DNA from: an uncultured Clostridia bacterium
GTDB taxonomy: Bacteria > Bacillota > Clostridia > Lachnospirales > Anaerotignaceae
Assembly: GCA_944378105.1 (NCBI GenBank)
Contig: CALWGC010000024.1
Coordinates: forward strand, 21,026-85,025
Length of the DNA: 64,000 nt
Direction: 5' to 3'
The notes under the pieces are model-generated. The model ran no database searches. It was not told the DNA's origin and worked only from the letters and a program-made list of their open reading frames with translations. Positions 50,486-58,867 of the stretch are shown here, in pieces (within the stretch, counting starts at the first letter, position 1; every line of letters starts with the position of its first letter). The translations under genes and the position numbers were made by a program.

Positions 50486-51475
50486 TTATTTGCCCTGCAA
50501 GGTCACTTCGTTTTCCAAAGGACGGCCTTCTTCAAAGGCTTTCAAGTTTTCTAACGTAGTTCTTGCAATGGCTTCCAAGGCTTCGCTGGTGAAGAAGGCT
50601 TGGTGCGACGTAATCAATACGTTTGGATAAGCCATCAGTTTAATCAGTTCGTTATCCTGGATGATATCGTTGGAACGATCTTCAAAGAAGTATTCATCTT
50701 CTTCTTCGTATACGTCCAAGGCCACGCCCATGAATTTTCCTGCCCGCAGACCATCGATGAGCGCCTGGGTATCTACCAAGCCACCGCGGGAGGTGTTCAC
50801 CAAAATCACACCGTCTTTCATCTTGGAGATGGAGTTTTTGTTGATGATATACCGGGTATCTGGAGACAGTGGGCAGTGCAGTGTGATAACGTCGCTTCGT
50901 TTGAGCAATTCATCCAGCGCCACATATTCCACATCCAAGGAAGTATCTGGGTAAGGATCAAAGGCCAAAATCTGCATGCCAAAGCCTTTCAAAATTTCAA
51001 TCATGACTTTGCCAATTTTACCCGTACCAATGACACCGGCCACTTTGCCCCGCAGGGTAATGCCCATCAAGCCGCTGATTTTGAAGTTAAATTCACGGGT
51101 TCTGGTGTAGGCCTTGTGGATTTTCCGGTTTAAGGTCAGCATCATGGCAGCGGCGTATTCGGCCACAGCCGTTGGAGAATAACTTGGCACACGCAGTACG
51201 GTGATTTTGCCTTCGCAGGCTTTCAAATCGATGTTATCATAACCGGCACAACGGAGCAAAATCACTTTCACACCCATGTCATAGAGCATATTGATGGATT
51301 TTTCGTCGATGACGTCATTGACAAACAAGCAGGCTGCATCGCACCCATTGGCCAAGATCGCCGTATCAGAAACAAACCGGCTTTCATAGAACACAACATC
51401 ATATCCATACTCTTTTGCCAAAGGTTCAAACCACAGCTTGTCGTAGTCCTTTGTGTCGTAAAACGCAATTTTCAT
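50486..51475 (-). CDS. ldhA: D-lactate dehydrogenase (D-2-hydroxyacid dehydrogenase family)
   Basis: 329 aa. It reduces pyruvate to D-lactate with NADH. Features are the NAD motif VAGVIGTGKIGKVMIEIL followed by an Asp in LAFDPYPD, the substrate Arg in LVNTSRGGLVDTQALIDGL, the Glu in ALDVYEEED, and the catalytic His in VLITSHQAFFTSEAL. The YEEEDEYFFEDRS insertion is characteristic of the D-LDH branch. A Rex-like box sits upstream of a consensus promoter, fitting redox control of fermentation. Confidence 0.9.
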   Translation of the reverse strand: MKIAFYDTKDYDKLWFEPLAKEYGYDVVFYESRFVSDTAILANGCDAACLFVNDVIDEKSINMLYDMGVKVILLRCAGYDNIDLKACEGKITVLRVPSYSPTAVAEYAAAMMLTLNRKIHKAYTRTREFNFKISGLMGITLRGKVAGVIGTGKIGKVMIEILKGFGMQILAFDPYPDTSLDVEYVALDELLKRSDVITLHCPLSPDTRYIINKNSISKMKDGVILVNTSRGGLVDTQALIDGLRAGKFMGVALDVYEEEDEYFFEDRSNDIIQDNELIKLMAYPNVLITSHQAFFTSEALEAIARTTLENLKAFEEGRPLENEVTLQGK

Positions 51476-51570
51476 TCCTGCATCCTCCTTATCAAACTCT
51501 GTTCTATTTTGAATCGAAATAAAAGATTTTATTCGTTTGTGCCAAATTTTTTATTGGCCTTACTACTAAA

Positions 51571-51634
51571 AAGATACAGGAAAGAAGCATCTTTGTCAAT
51601 AGAAAAACAACATTTTTTGTTAAAAAAATAACCA
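51571..51634 (-). promoter_or_regulatory. ldhA promoter with Rex-like operator
   Basis: On the minus strand TTGACA (51599-51594) and TATCTT (51576-51571) are 17 nt apart. Upstream, 51617-51634 reads TTGTTA-N6-TAACCA, one mismatch from the Rex half-sites TTGTTA-N6-TAACAA. The remaining part of the 492-bp gap is AT-rich; GTGGTATTACCAC (51643-51655) is a further palindrome of unknown role. Confidence 0.65.
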
Positions 51635-51926
51635 AAAACCCCGTGGTATTACCACCATGCCACCAACTATTTTCCTATTTTTTTCTAATTTTCCTTGTTT
51701 TTACCTAACATTTTGTTAAGAAAACAGCAAAGAAGGGCGAAATGATCTCAAAAATTTTGATGGAAATTGTCAAAAAAAATTTACTTTTTTGGCTCTTTTT
51801 CTTCCTTTCTTTAGTAGATTCTACCAACTGTTCCTTTGGTGCACACAAATGGCCTTTTCTGGCCATATGGGTTTTGGCGGCCTTGGTCTTTCTTTTGGTG
51901 GTTTTGCCTTTTGAGCCAAAGGCAAA

Positions 51927-51956
51927 GAAAAAAGCCCACAGAACCTGTCTGTGGGC
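51927..51956 (-). terminator. Terminator of prs
   Basis: GCCCACAGA (51934-51942) and TCTGTGGGC (51948-51956) form a perfect 9-bp stem. Six T follow on the minus strand. Confidence 0.85.
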
Positions 51957-51967
51957 AAGGAATTGTT

Positions 51968-52927
51968 TTATTCAAACAATGTGGAAACGGCAGTGCCTTC
52001 GTGAATGCGTTTGATGGCTTCAGAGAAGATTTTATCTACACTCAGTTCCACCAGTTTATCGATTTTCTTTTCTTCTGGCAAATTGATGGTGTTCAAAACC
52101 ACCAATTCCTGGATGGCAGAGTTGGTGATGCGTTCCAAAGCAGGGCCGGAAAGTACGGCATGGGTGCAGCAAGCATCCACTTCGATGGCGCCTCTTTCTT
52201 TGAGGGCATTGGCTGCGTTGGTGATGGTGCCGGCGGTATCGATCATATCATCCACCAAAATCACCCGTTTGCCTTCCACATTACCGATGATGTTCATAAT
52301 TTCCGACACATTGGCTTTTGGACGGCGTTTGTCAATGATGGCCAGAGGAATATCCAGCTTCGTTGCAAACTGTCTTACCCGGCCTACGCTGCCCAGGTCC
52401 GGAGATACAGCCACAAATTCGTCCAGATGATCGCCATATTTTTCTTTATAATAGTTGGTCAGCAAAGGCATCCCCACCAAGTGGTCCAAAGGAATGTCAA
52501 AGAAGCCCTGAATCTGTGCACAGTGCAAATCCATGGTCAACACCCGGTCGGCCCCAGCGGTGGTAATCAGGTTTGCCACCAGTTTGGCACTGATTGGATC
52601 TCTGGCTCTTGCTTTTCTATCTTGTCTTGCGTAACCATAATAAGGAATTACCGCAGTGATGCGTCCGGCAGAAGCACGTCTCATCGCATCAATTAAAATC
52701 AGCAGTTCCATCAAGTTATCGTTCACCGGAAAAGAGGTGGACTGAATAATAAACACGTCGGCCCCACGGATGGTTTCGTCAATTTTTACCGAAATTTCAC
52801 CATCACTGAAATGGGATACTTCGGAGTTGCCCAATTCCAGACCCAGATTTTTTGCAATGGCAGCTGCCAATTCTCTGTTGGCGTTACAAGAGAAGATTTT
52901 GATATTGCTTCTTCCTGTATACATCAT
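51968..52927 (-). CDS. prs: Ribose-phosphate pyrophosphokinase
   Basis: 319 aa. It makes PRPP from ribose 5-phosphate and ATP. Motifs are [20 protein letters not shown], the flexible ATP loop [20 protein letters not shown], the catalytic [17 protein letters not shown], and the PRPP loop [14 protein letters not shown]. It lies directly downstream of glmU, as in Bacillus (gcaD-prs), so the two are probably co-transcribed. Confidence 0.96.
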   Translation of the reverse strand: MMYTGRSNIKIFSCNANRELAAAIAKNLGLELGNSEVSHFSDGEISVKIDETIRGADVFIIQSTSFPVNDNLMELLILIDAMRRASAGRITAVIPYYGYARQDRKARARDPISAKLVANLITTAGADRVLTMDLHCAQIQGFFDIPLDHLVGMPLLTNYYKEKYGDHLDEFVAVSPDLGSVGRVRQFATKLDIPLAIIDKRRPKANVSEIMNIIGNVEGKRVILVDDMIDTAGTITNAANALKERGAIEVDACCTHAVLSGPALERITNSAIQELVVLNTINLPEEKKIDKLVELSVDKIFSEAIKRIHEGTAVSTLFE

Positions 52928-53045
52928 AAATGCGTTCCTCCCCTAACGTAAACAATCTTTTTGGGCGTCCTTCCGACAGATGCCCATACTACATATCTAT
53001 GTTACACCTGGCTTCGGTAAAATTCAAGTAAAAATCCTATTTTTT

Positions 53046-54404
53046 TTACTTTTTCGACCAGCCTTCCAAATTGGTCTGCCGGTTTCTGGCCACGGCCAGG
53101 GCCTTTGGCGGTACATCTTTGGTGATGGTAGAGCCGGCGGCCACATAGCTACCCTCTTTCAATGTCACCGGCGCCACCAAGTTGGCATTGCAACCGATGA
53201 ACACATTGTCTTCGATCACCGTACGGAATTTCTTCTTGCCGTCATAATTTACGGTGACGGTACCGCAGCCAAAGTTGATGTTTTGGCCCACGTCGCTATC
53301 GCCCACATAGGTCAGGTGGGAAATCTTGGTGCCGTCTCCAATGACAGAGTTTTTCACTTCCACAAAATCGCCCACTTTGATGTGGTTACCAATGTGGCAG
53401 TTGGGGCGGATATAAGCATAAGGGCCCACTTTGGTGAAACTACCCACCGTCGATTCCATGGCGGTGGTAAACTGCATGGTGGTCTCATCGCCCACGGTCA
53501 TATCCATCAGACGGGTGCAAGGCCCAATTTGGCAGTTTTCCCCAATGACCGTATGGCCTTCCAACAGCGTTTGGGGATAAATCACCGTGTCCATGCCAAC
53601 GGTCACCGTATCGGCAATATAGGTGGTGGCCGGGTCTAAAATGGTCACCCCTTCGTTCATCCAATACGCATTGACCCGTTCTTGCAACACTTTTTGCACC
53701 TGAGCAAGCTGTGCTCTGGTGTTTACCCCAAGAAATTGGCGACTATCGGAAACCACCATGGCATCCACTTTCTTACCCTCTGCCTTTAACACCGAGAGCG
53801 TATCGGGCAAATAGTACTCGCCTTGGGCATTTTGATTATTGATTTTTTTCAATGCTTCTTTCAAACATCCTCCATCAAAGCAATAAATCCCGCTGTTGAT
53901 TTCTTTGATCTGCCGCTGGGCTTCGGAGGCGTCTTTGTGTTCCACATTTTTGACAAACTGGCCTGCTTCGTCCCGCACAATCCGGCCATAGCCATCGGGT
54001 TGATCCACCAAAGAAGAAATGATGGTCACGGCGTTTTGGGCCTGTTCATGAAAATCCATCAAAGAAAGCAACGTTTCCTTTTGCAAAAGCGGCGTATCTC
54101 CATATAAAATCACCACATCTTTGCCTTCTTCCAAAAAGCTTTCGGCCTGCATTACGGCATGGCCGGTGCCTTTTTGCTCCTGCTGCAAAAAGAAAGTCAC
54201 GCCACTGTCTTTCAGGGCCTCTTGCACCTGTTCGGCCTGATGGCCCACAATCACCGCAATTTCTTCCAGCCCGGCAGACTTTGCCACGTCCACCACCCGC
54301 TGCACCATGCTTTTCCCCATCACTTCGTGCAATACCTTTGCTTTTTTGGATTTCATCCGGCTGCCTTCGCCGGCGGCCAAAAGGATGGCTTTTCGTTGTC
54401 TCAT
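53046..54404 (-). CDS. glmU: Bifunctional UDP-GlcNAc synthase GlmU
   Basis: 452 aa. Its uridylyl- and acetyl-transferase activities lead to UDP-GlcNAc for cell wall. The N-terminal pyrophosphorylase has ILLAAGEGSRMKSKKAKVLH, QQEQKGTGHAVMQAE and LYGDTPLL. The C-terminal left-handed beta-helix of hexapeptide repeats begins near TIYIADTV and includes the acetyltransferase His region RPNCHIGNHIKVGDFVEVKN. It diverges from the macrodomain gene across a 190-bp gap. Confidence 0.95.
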   Translation of the reverse strand: MRQRKAILLAAGEGSRMKSKKAKVLHEVMGKSMVQRVVDVAKSAGLEEIAVIVGHQAEQVQEALKDSGVTFFLQQEQKGTGHAVMQAESFLEEGKDVVILYGDTPLLQKETLLSLMDFHEQAQNAVTIISSLVDQPDGYGRIVRDEAGQFVKNVEHKDASEAQRQIKEINSGIYCFDGGCLKEALKKINNQNAQGEYYLPDTLSVLKAEGKKVDAMVVSDSRQFLGVNTRAQLAQVQKVLQERVNAYWMNEGVTILDPATTYIADTVTVGMDTVIYPQTLLEGHTVIGENCQIGPCTRLMDMTVGDETTMQFTTAMESTVGSFTKVGPYAYIRPNCHIGNHIKVGDFVEVKNSVIGDGTKISHLTYVGDSDVGQNINFGCGTVTVNYDGKKKFRTVIEDNVFIGCNANLVAPVTLKEGSYVAAGSTITKDVPPKALAVARNRQTNLEGWSKK

Positions 54405-54594
54405 TTCAAACGCTCCTTTATCTTTTCAAATTTTCTAGGTTGCTTCTTCTCATATCCTTTGCCTATTTTCTCACGAAAGTTCCTGTTTTTCAACACCAAA
54501 CTACTGTTTTCCTTGAAAATGGAAAAATTGTATTTACCTTTTGCTCAAAAAAAGCTAAAATAGAACTAAGTAAGGTTGAAAGGAGGTTTTTCTT

Positions 54595-55263
54595 ATGGAA
54601 AGACTGACCATTGTCAAAGGTGATATTGTGAAAATGAAAACGGATGCCATCGTCAATGCGGCCAATACCTCTTTGTTGGGCGGCGGCGGTGTGGACGGCG
54701 CCATTCATCGTGCCGCCGGGGAGGAACTGCTGGCCGAATGCGAAACGTTGGGCGGCTGTGCCACCGGACAGGCAAAAATCACAAACGGCTATCGACTGCC
54801 AGCCAAATACGTCATCCATACCCCAGGCCCCATCTGGCGCGGCGGCGAACGCGGCGAAGCCGAACTTTTGGCCAGCTGTTACCGCTCCTGTTTTGCCCTG
54901 GCGCTGGAACATCATCTTTCTTCCATCGCCTTTCCTTCCATCAGCACCGGCGTCTACCGCTTTCCTTTGGAAGAAGCCGCCCAAATTGCCATGGGAGAAA
55001 TGATCGCTTTTTTACGCCAAAATCCATCCTTTCAAAAAGTGGTGATGGTTTGCTTTGATGACACCTCTTTCAAAGCCTATAAAACGGCCTATAAAAAATG
55101 TTTAGAACAGGCAGAAAAGGCGGAAAAAGAACAGGCAGAAAAAGAAAAAGCAGAAAAGGTAGAAAAGGCAGAAAAAACCGAAAAGGCCAAAGTGACCAAA
55201 ACAAAAAAATCTCCTTTGCGCTTTTTCCGCAGCAAAAAGAAAAGCACTTCTCCGGAAGAATAA
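54595..55263 (+). CDS. Macrodomain protein with charged C-terminal tail
   Basis: 222 aa. Residues 1-170 are a MacroD-type macrodomain: VKGDIVKMKTDAIVNAANTS, then LLGGGGVDGAIHRAAG (ADP-ribose loop 1 with the catalytic Asn and Asp), and FPSISTGVYRFPLEEAA (loop 2). Such enzymes remove ADP-ribose or O-acetyl-ADP-ribose. The tail (from ~172) is a Glu/Lys/Ala repeat (EKAEKEQAEKEKAEK) ending in a basic stretch FFRSKKKS, unlike typical stand-alone family members. A good AAAGGAGG site precedes the ATG. Confidence 0.9.
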   Translation: MERLTIVKGDIVKMKTDAIVNAANTSLLGGGGVDGAIHRAAGEELLAECETLGGCATGQAKITNGYRLPAKYVIHTPGPIWRGGERGEAELLASCYRSCFALALEHHLSSIAFPSISTGVYRFPLEEAAQIAMGEMIAFLRQNPSFQKVVMVCFDDTSFKAYKTAYKKCLEQAEKAEKEQAEKEKAEKVEKAEKTEKAKVTKTKKSPLRFFRSKKKSTSPEE

Positions 55264-55341
55264 CGTATTTTTTTTACGGTCCCGATTTTGTCCCCATTCC
55301 CCTCCTTCGTTGTGCACCATGCAAAAGCCTTGTAAATAAAG

Positions 55342-55398
55342 TTATGCACAAAGTTATCCACTTTATCCACAATGATATGTGCACTTGGGTGTGGATAT
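55342..55398. promoter_or_regulatory. Cluster of DnaA boxes
   Basis: Within 57 bp are TTATGCACA (55342-55350, perfect TTATNCACA), TTATCCACT (55354-55362, one mismatch), TTATCCACA (55363-55371, perfect) and TGTGGATAT (55390-55398, reverse orientation, one mismatch). The first three run in the same direction at 12- and 9-bp intervals. The cluster is in the 340-bp gap between the macrodomain gene and hpf. Confidence 0.7.
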
Positions 55399-55475
55399 GT
55401 GAGACAAAAAAACCAGAAATTTTCCTTCTTTTTTCCCCTTTCGCCATGGAAAAAAACATTTTCTCTGACCAAAAA

Positions 55476-55504
55476 GAAGGATTTTCCCTTTTTTCGTAGA
55501 ATAC
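55476..55504 (+). promoter_or_regulatory. Candidate sigma-H promoter of hpf
   Basis: GAAGGATTT (55476-55484), an 11-nt spacer, and GTAGAAT (55496-55502) match the Bacillus sigma-H pattern RnAGGAwWW-N11/12-RnnGAAT at every fixed position. The position is about 100 nt before the start codon of hpf. Confidence 0.6.
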
Positions 55505-55603
55505 AAACAGTAAGAAACAACAGCAACACTTGTTTTGGCTAAACTTTCAAAAGTTTAAATATAGCAAACAGGCGCAAAGCCGCCTGCGGGAGGAGTTGTT
55601 ATT

Positions 55604-56152
55604 ATGATCTATACTGTAAAAGGCAAAAACATCACATTGGGCGACCGTACCAAAGAAAAAGTAGAAAACAAATTAAACCGCATTGCAAAGCTTTTCCCAG
55701 AAAATGCACCTGCTACCGTTAAAATTTCTTCCGAAAAACTGGACTATATCATCGAGGTTACCATTCCCCTGGACAAGCGCCTGGTTCGCGCAGAAGTAAC
55801 CAACCAGGATATGATGGCCGCCTTGGATAAAGCTGTGGATATCATCGAAAACCAAGTCATCCGCCACAAAGGCCGCATGAGAAGCAAAGTGCGTCAAAAC
55901 ATTGCCTTTAAGGCCGAATATGAAGCCATCCCTGTGATGGAAGAACAGCTGCCAGAAGAAGAGGAAGCCATCCTCATCGAAAAGAACAAACACTTCGAAC
56001 TGCGCCCCATGGACGTGGAAGAAGCTGCGATGCAGATGGATCTGTTGGGCCACAACTTCTTTGTTTTCTTGAACATGGAAACAGAAGCCATCAACGTGGT
56101 TTACAAACGGAAAAATGGCACCTATGGCTTGATTGAACCAGAAACAAAATAA
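55604..56152 (+). CDS. hpf: Long-form ribosome hibernation promoting factor
   Basis: 182 aa. The N-terminal ~95 residues are the ribosome-binding S30AE domain (TVKGKNITLGDRTKEKVENK, EVTNQDMMAALDKAVDIIENQ). An acidic linker (EEQLPEEEEAILIEKNKHFE) leads to the C-terminal dimerisation domain (EEAAMQMDLLGHNFFVFLNM, INVVYKRKNGTYGLIEP). It joins 70S ribosomes into inactive 100S dimers in stationary phase. The sigma-H-like promoter upstream suits that role. GGGAGGAG precedes the ATG, and a terminator follows. Confidence 0.95.
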   Translation: MIYTVKGKNITLGDRTKEKVENKLNRIAKLFPENAPATVKISSEKLDYIIEVTIPLDKRLVRAEVTNQDMMAALDKAVDIIENQVIRHKGRMRSKVRQNIAFKAEYEAIPVMEEQLPEEEEAILIEKNKHFELRPMDVEEAAMQMDLLGHNFFVFLNMETEAINVVYKRKNGTYGLIEPETK

Positions 56153-56162
56153 GACCTATGTT

Positions 56163-56236
56163 AGCCGGACCTTATGGTCCGGCTCTTTTTTTCCCCAAAA
56201 AAAGCGCAGCCGGTTTTTCCACTGGCTACGCTTTTT
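56163..56236. terminator. Two back-to-back terminators (hpf and the ABC operon)
   Basis: AGCCGGACC (56163-56171) with GGTCCGGCT (56176-56184) plus a T-run ends hpf. A second hairpin with AGCC/GGCT arms, flanked by AAAAAAAGCG and CGCTTTTT (about 56198-56236), ends the converging ABC-transporter operon. Confidence 0.85.
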
Positions 56237-56237
56237 C

Positions 56238-56960
56238 TTACGCCCGCATAATCTGTTTGAATTCTTCTGCCGACAATTCTCTTGTAATGCGCCCTTGTTC
56301 CATCATCAAAACACGGTCGGATACGTCCCGCACAAATTTCTCGTCATGGCTAATAATCAGCACCCCGATGCCGTCTTTTTTGGCTAAGTCCTTGATGATA
56401 TTGACCATTTCCACCACCAGCGCCGAATCCAGCGCCGCCGTTGGTTCATCAAAACAAAGCAGTTTTGGATTGGTGACACAGCTACGGGCAATGGCCACCC
56501 GCTGCTTTTGCCCGCCGCTTAACTCGTTGGGCTTGTTATTGATCTTGTCTCCCAACCCCAGCCGCTCCAACATGGCCACGGCCGCCTCGTTGGCCTCGGT
56601 CTTTGGGATTTTATACACATCCGTCAGCGCCAACGTCACATTTTCCAGCACCGTCAAATGGGGAAAGAGATGATAGGCCTGAAACACCATCCCCAACTCC
56701 CGTCTGATTTGGGCCAATTCTTTTTTGGTGGCATGGGTGCAAACGCCGTTTTCCGTCTTGCAAACGGCCCGGCCGTTGATGGTGATGGTACCCTTGTCGC
56801 ATTTTTCCAAACCCATCACACAGCGCACCGCCGTCGTTTTGCCGGCACCGCTTTGGCCCACCAACGACACCACTTCCCCTTGGTCGACAGAAAAGCTGAT
56901 GTCATTGAGTACCACCGTATCCCGAAAGGCTTTAAATATGTTCTTTGCCTCCAGCAGCAT
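56238..56960 (-). CDS. Polar amino-acid ABC transporter, ATP-binding protein
   Basis: 240 aa. Walker A is VGQSGAGKTTAVRCVMG, the Q-loop is MVFQAYHLFPHLTVLENVTL, the signature is NELSGGQKQRVAIARS, and Walker B is LLCFDEPTAALDSALV. It belongs to the GlnQ/HisP group. ATG at 56960 is chosen; the permease stop is just upstream. It is the third gene of the SBP-permease-ATPase operon. Confidence 0.93.
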   Translation of the reverse strand: MLLEAKNIFKAFRDTVVLNDISFSVDQGEVVSLVGQSGAGKTTAVRCVMGLEKCDKGTITINGRAVCKTENGVCTHATKKELAQIRRELGMVFQAYHLFPHLTVLENVTLALTDVYKIPKTEANEAAVAMLERLGLGDKINNKPNELSGGQKQRVAIARSCVTNPKLLCFDEPTAALDSALVVEMVNIIKDLAKKDGIGVLIISHDEKFVRDVSDRVLMMEQGRITRELSAEEFKQIMRA

Positions 56961-56965
56961 GGTTG

Positions 56966-57604
56966 TCACTCCTCATAATTCACTTTCTTTTCGATTTCGT
57001 TAAACACTTTCGTAATCACATAGGTGAGCACCAGATAAATGACACCCGCCAGCACATAAGGCACCAAAGAACCGGTGGAATTGGCCACCCCTTTGGCGTA
57101 TTTCAAAATGTCGTTTTGCCCAACGGCATAGACCAAAGACGTATCTTTCACCAGCGTAATCACTTCGTTGCCGATGGATGGCAGCGTCCGTTTGATGACC
57201 TGGGGCAAAATGATTTTCATATTGATCTGCCAGGAAGAAAAGCCAAGGATTTCGGCCGACTCTCGCTGTCCTTTTTCGATGGATTGGATCCCGGAACGGA
57301 TGATTTCGCCAAAGTAAGCGGCATAGTTAAGCACAAAGGCAATCAAAATAGAGTCAAACCGGTCAAAGGCAATCCCGATGGTAGGCAGGCCGAAAAATAC
57401 CAACATAATTTGCAGCAAAAGCGGCGTTCCGCGCAAAATCCAGATATAAATTTCTGTGATCTTTCGTACCACGCGCACCTTGGACAGCCGCAAAATGGCC
57501 ACCACAATCCCCAGCGGAAAAGACAAAATCAACGAAAGGGCAAACACCCCCAGCGTCATACCCAAACCGTCTAAAATCTGCATCAATATTCCAAACATAA
57601 CCAC
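56966..57604 (-). CDS. Polar amino-acid ABC transporter, permease
   Basis: 212 aa with five membrane segments of the HisMQ/GlnP family. The EAA loop is IQSIEKGQRESAEILGFSSW followed by MKIILPQVIKRTLP. The start is taken as GTG at 57604 (AAGG 6 nt upstream); ATG at 57598 is a possible alternative. The start is separated from the binding-protein gene by a hairpin that may reduce transcription into the membrane genes. Confidence 0.92.
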   Translation of the reverse strand: MVMFGILMQILDGLGMTLGVFALSLILSFPLGIVVAILRLSKVRVVRKITEIYIWILRGTPLLLQIMLVFFGLPTIGIAFDRFDSILIAFVLNYAAYFGEIIRSGIQSIEKGQRESAEILGFSSWQINMKIILPQVIKRTLPSIGNEVITLVKDTSLVYAVGQNDILKYAKGVANSTGSLVPYVLAGVIYLVLTYVITKVFNEIEKKVNYEE

Positions 57605-57620
57605 TCAAAACCTTTCTGAT

Positions 57621-57650
57621 CGAGAAAAAGAGCCGCCACAGCGGGCGGCT
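57621..57650 (-). terminator. Intra-operon attenuating terminator
   Basis: AGCCGCC (57631-57637) and GGCGGCT (57644-57650) form a stem followed on the minus strand by CTTTTTCTC. It lies between the binding-protein gene and the permease gene and would let the binding protein be made in excess. Confidence 0.65.
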
Positions 57651-57675
57651 ACTATCCATGGGGTAACGAATGAAA

Positions 57676-58566
57676 TTATTCGGCATTGTTGAAGAAAATA
57701 TCTTCTCCAAACCATTTTTCCGAAATTTCTGCACCAGTTCCATTGTCTTTGAGTTCTTGGAATGCGTCGGAAATGGCGTCTACCAAAGCAGTATCTTCTT
57801 TTCTTGCGCCAACGCCATACTGTTCATCGCCCAAGTTTTCTTCCAGCATATAATAAGCAGTATCTGGATGATTTTGTACATAGAAAGCCAGCAATACCAC
57901 ATCGCCCACAACGGCATCGGCCCGGCCTGCTTCCATGTCCCGCAGACATTCATCATAAGTACCAAAGGTTACCAATTCGCCCAAGGAGTTATAAAATTCT
58001 TCATTGGCTTTAATGGCCGATTCGCCACTGCTGTTGACCTGGGTGGCTACGGTTTTGCCTGCCAAATCTGCCAAGGTTTCAATGCCGGCCCCGTCCATCG
58101 TCAGTACCACCTGGGCATTATCCAAATATGGTTTGGTAAAGGCCATGATTTCTTCCCGTTCTGGTGTGATGGTAAAGCCGTTCCAAAGCAAATCGACATT
58201 GCCGTTATTCAGTTCCGATTCTTTGGTGTCCCAGTTGATGGGCTGGAATTCCACAGGAATGCCCAATACTTCGCCTACTGCATTGGCTAAATCAATGTCA
58301 AAGCCAATCAGTTCGTTGTTTTCATCCCGATAGCCCATTGGCGCAAAGGTATCATCCAAACCGATGATCAATTTGTCATAGCCCAGATCACTGGTGCCTT
58401 CTGCTTCGCCTTCGGTTTCTTCGGTGGTTGTTTCTTCTGTTGTGGTTTCTTCGGTTGTCGTTTCTGTGGAAGCAGGTTCGGTCTGTTCTTCACTGGAAGA
58501 AGAACAACCAGTCAATGCACCAAAAGCCAACACAGCGGCCAAAGAAAGTGCTGCCCATTTTTTCAT
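57676..58566 (-). CDS. Polar amino-acid ABC transporter, substrate-binding lipoprotein
   Basis: 296 aa. The lipoprotein signal MKKWAALSLAAVLAFGALTG is followed by the lipobox Cys. A Thr/Glu linker holds an imperfect ETTTE repeat. The SBP_bac_3 body then follows (LIIGLDDTFAPMGYRDENNE, ELIGFDIDLANAVGEVLG, KTVATQVNSSGESA, GRADAVVGDVVLLAFY). It captures a polar amino acid at the cell surface. ATG at 58566 has GGAGG 9 nt upstream. It is the first and probably most highly expressed gene of the operon. Confidence 0.93.
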   Translation of the reverse strand: MKKWAALSLAAVLAFGALTGCSSSSEEQTEPASTETTTEETTTEETTTEETEGEAEGTSDLGYDKLIIGLDDTFAPMGYRDENNELIGFDIDLANAVGEVLGIPVEFQPINWDTKESELNNGNVDLLWNGFTITPEREEIMAFTKPYLDNAQVVLTMDGAGIETLADLAGKTVATQVNSSGESAIKANEEFYNSLGELVTFGTYDECLRDMEAGRADAVVGDVVLLAFYVQNHPDTAYYMLEENLGDEQYGVGARKEDTALVDAISDAFQELKDNGTGAEISEKWFGEDIFFNNAE

Positions 58567-58776
58567 ATTGCATATCCTCCCTTGTGTTCTTGTCGATAAA
58601 AGATAGGAAATCTGGCCGCATAAGCCAGATAACACAGTATCATAGTAAAGCATTAGAGTGTTTTTGTCAACCCCTCCCGCACACTTTCTGTCGAAGGCAC
58701 CCTGAAAATTTGCCGAAAATGCCTTGACGGTGGAAAGAAAAAACCGTAGAATAAATGAAGCAAAAAAAATATCTAA

Positions 58777-58814
58777 GCCTCCGTAGTTAAATGGATATAA
58801 CAAACCCCTCCTAA
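58777..58814 (+). pseudogene. 5' half of a tRNA-Arg(CCU) gene, cut in the anticodon loop
   Basis: The sequence folds as acceptor 5' strand GCCTCCG, TA, D-arm GTTA...TAAC with a GG-containing loop, 5' anticodon strand AACCC and loop CTCCTAA. It then stops matching: the expected GGGTT is replaced by CATCC. The break at 58814, right after the anticodon loop, is a classic integrase crossover position. CCTCCTAA is shared with the intact tRNA at 58868. Confidence 0.75.
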
Positions 58815-58867
58815 CATCCGGCGATTTCTCGTTCACTAGATTTGCACAATTGAATATTTTTTCACAT

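Noticed and set aside
51742..52014. A 90-codon plus-strand open frame with two hydrophobic stretches
   Set aside because: It runs through the prs terminator hairpin and into the 3' end of prs on the other strand. Its ribosome site is weak, so it is probably chance in AT-rich DNA.
55342..55398. Chromosomal origin of replication
   Set aside because: DnaA boxes are present, but dnaA, dnaN, rpmH or an obvious unwinding element are not nearby. A regulatory or titration role is more likely.
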